Origin: Engraulis encrasicolus
Lineage: Eukaryota > Chordata > Actinopteri > Clupeiformes > Engraulidae
Assembly (NCBI RefSeq): GCF_034702125.1
Contig: NC_085875.1
Coordinates: forward strand, 18,110,225-18,174,224
Reading direction: 5' to 3'
DNA length: 64,000 bases
In this document: piece after piece, positions 62,997-64,000 of the stretch
Position numbering within the stretch: position 1 is the first letter of the stretch
Layout: every line of letters starts with the position of its first letter
Made by a program: the position numbers and the translations under genes
Notes under the pieces: generated by a model
The model's database searches: none
What the model was told of the DNA's origin: nothing
The model's input: only the letters and a program-made list of their open reading frames with translations

Positions 62997-64000
62997 CCTC
63001 CACCCATAAAAAGAGATTTGGTGTAGACAAATCTCAAAACAAAAAACAAACAAAACACATCACTTCAATCCAATATCCAGGGATGAATTACGACAAGCTA
63101 CACTTTGCCAGCGACTATGGCGACAACCTAGGACTCAAACTGAGCTTCACCCAGTAAAGGTTCCCCAACAAAACCTACGGTCGCTAAGTTAATCATGCCT
63201 TCCCTTCGGCATGGTTAGGAAAACCTCACAGGCACCCCTGGCCTGGACTGCACCAAACGCTCTATGAACAAACAGAGTCACTACAGAGCACTGGGCAATA
63301 CATTCGTACACCATGTTATCACTTCAAAGGAGCATTTATGTCAAGATAACATCCAGTTTACATTTAATCGATGACATTATGGAGCTGTCCAGCTGATGAT
63401 CATGCTCTAAGCACTGAACACCACTCACCTGGTCCAATTTACAACGCTCCACCTCCATATCAAATTTATTGGATTCTTCCACCACACTTATTCTCCAGCT
63501 GTGACTTATCAGGTTTGGCAGCAGAATCCTCTACAGCCATTTTAAAGATCAACCTGACCATCCCAAGCCACAGTAATCAGCCACCTGTCAATTAACCAAT
63601 TAACCCAGGTGCTATGCTACCCATCCCCCAATAGGTGCTAACACAATTCAGCTGCGGTCATTAGGTTAATTACCCAAAATCAAACGAGGCACACCAGACA
63701 CAGTAGTGTCTAGCCACAAACTCTTCTTGATATGCTTCAAACTCAGTAAACAAACATACCAATCAACAATGCCACATCCCTTCAACGACATAGCACACAC
63801 ACGGGAGTTTACTTGAAGCCACATCACCTGTTCTCATTAACAGTCAATTAGTGACCTGCACGCAGCAGAAATCACAGCAATCAACTTGCGTCTTCCACCA
63901 ATTAGGCCAAATTTCACCAGCCAACGCGTTCGCTTGTGCAGCCCAAATTACTGAAGCTACACAGAAAGTTAAAGAAGAGAGCTTATTCCCACCATCACAA
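62997..64000 (-). mobile_element. Likely internal region of the LTR retrotransposon
   Basis: Inferred from the polypurine tract at 62997-63007. No gag or pol frame is readable in this kilobase, which would then be 3' untranslated or decayed. It runs off the window. Confidence 0.35.

Overview
The window looks like nuclear DNA of a teleost fish. It has short exons in long introns, abundant (CA)n/(TG)n microsatellites, an intact Tc1-type transposon, L2-type LINE 3' ends, tRNA-derived SINEs, many hAT, Tc1/mariner, Harbinger and TTAA-target miniature elements, and a tandem array of short pentraxins (CRP/SAP-like). All identifications come from reading the sequence; no database search was made.

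Layout. (1) 1.4-3.2 kb, minus strand: 5' exons of a HEATR5A-like gene, continuing off the left edge. (2) 5.6-37 kb, minus strand: two copies of a gene pair. Each pair has an upstream multi-exon gene coding for three GIN1-like modules (integrase-type H-H-C-C zinc finger plus its N-terminal helix) with two THAP zinc fingers between them, followed by a DTD2-like D-aminoacyl-tRNA deacylase gene. Copy A is the THAP/GIN gene at 19.86-7.85 kb (11 exons, phases agree throughout, 762 codons) plus DTD2-A at 6.47-5.61 kb. Copy B is the THAP/GIN gene at 36.46-28.33 kb (9 coding exons) plus DTD2-B at 25.61-23.57 kb (172 codons, complete). Exon sizes match between copies (193, 193 and 328 nt). Broken exon relics lie at 22.3, 27.9 and 28.2 kb. 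(3) 26.1-27.7 kb: a structurally complete Tc1 element with an uninterrupted 337-residue transposase. (4) 40.8-50.96 kb, plus strand: four two-coding-exon pentraxin genes, each with a TATA box and an untranslated first exon. (5) 53.0-55.8 kb: a collagen-type first exon followed by a fifth pentraxin exon, broken by one SINE and two TTAA-target elements. (6) 56-64 kb: mostly repeats, including a nested L2 LINE and a minus-strand LTR at 62.57-63.0 kb whose internal part runs off the right edge.

How it fits together. HEATR5A and DTD2 are neighbours in vertebrates, so the left part appears to be a conserved locus into which the THAP/GIN gene was placed and then duplicated with DTD2. The THAP/GIN proteins keep zinc ligands of a mobile-element integrase but show no catalytic core, which suggests a domesticated DNA- or chromatin-binding role (inference). 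The pentraxin array, with a nearby collectin-like exon, resembles an innate-immunity cluster. The strongest items for a second look are the THAP/GIN architecture, an apparent intron gain inside gene A that absent from gene B, and several elements whose insertion sites can be read to the base.
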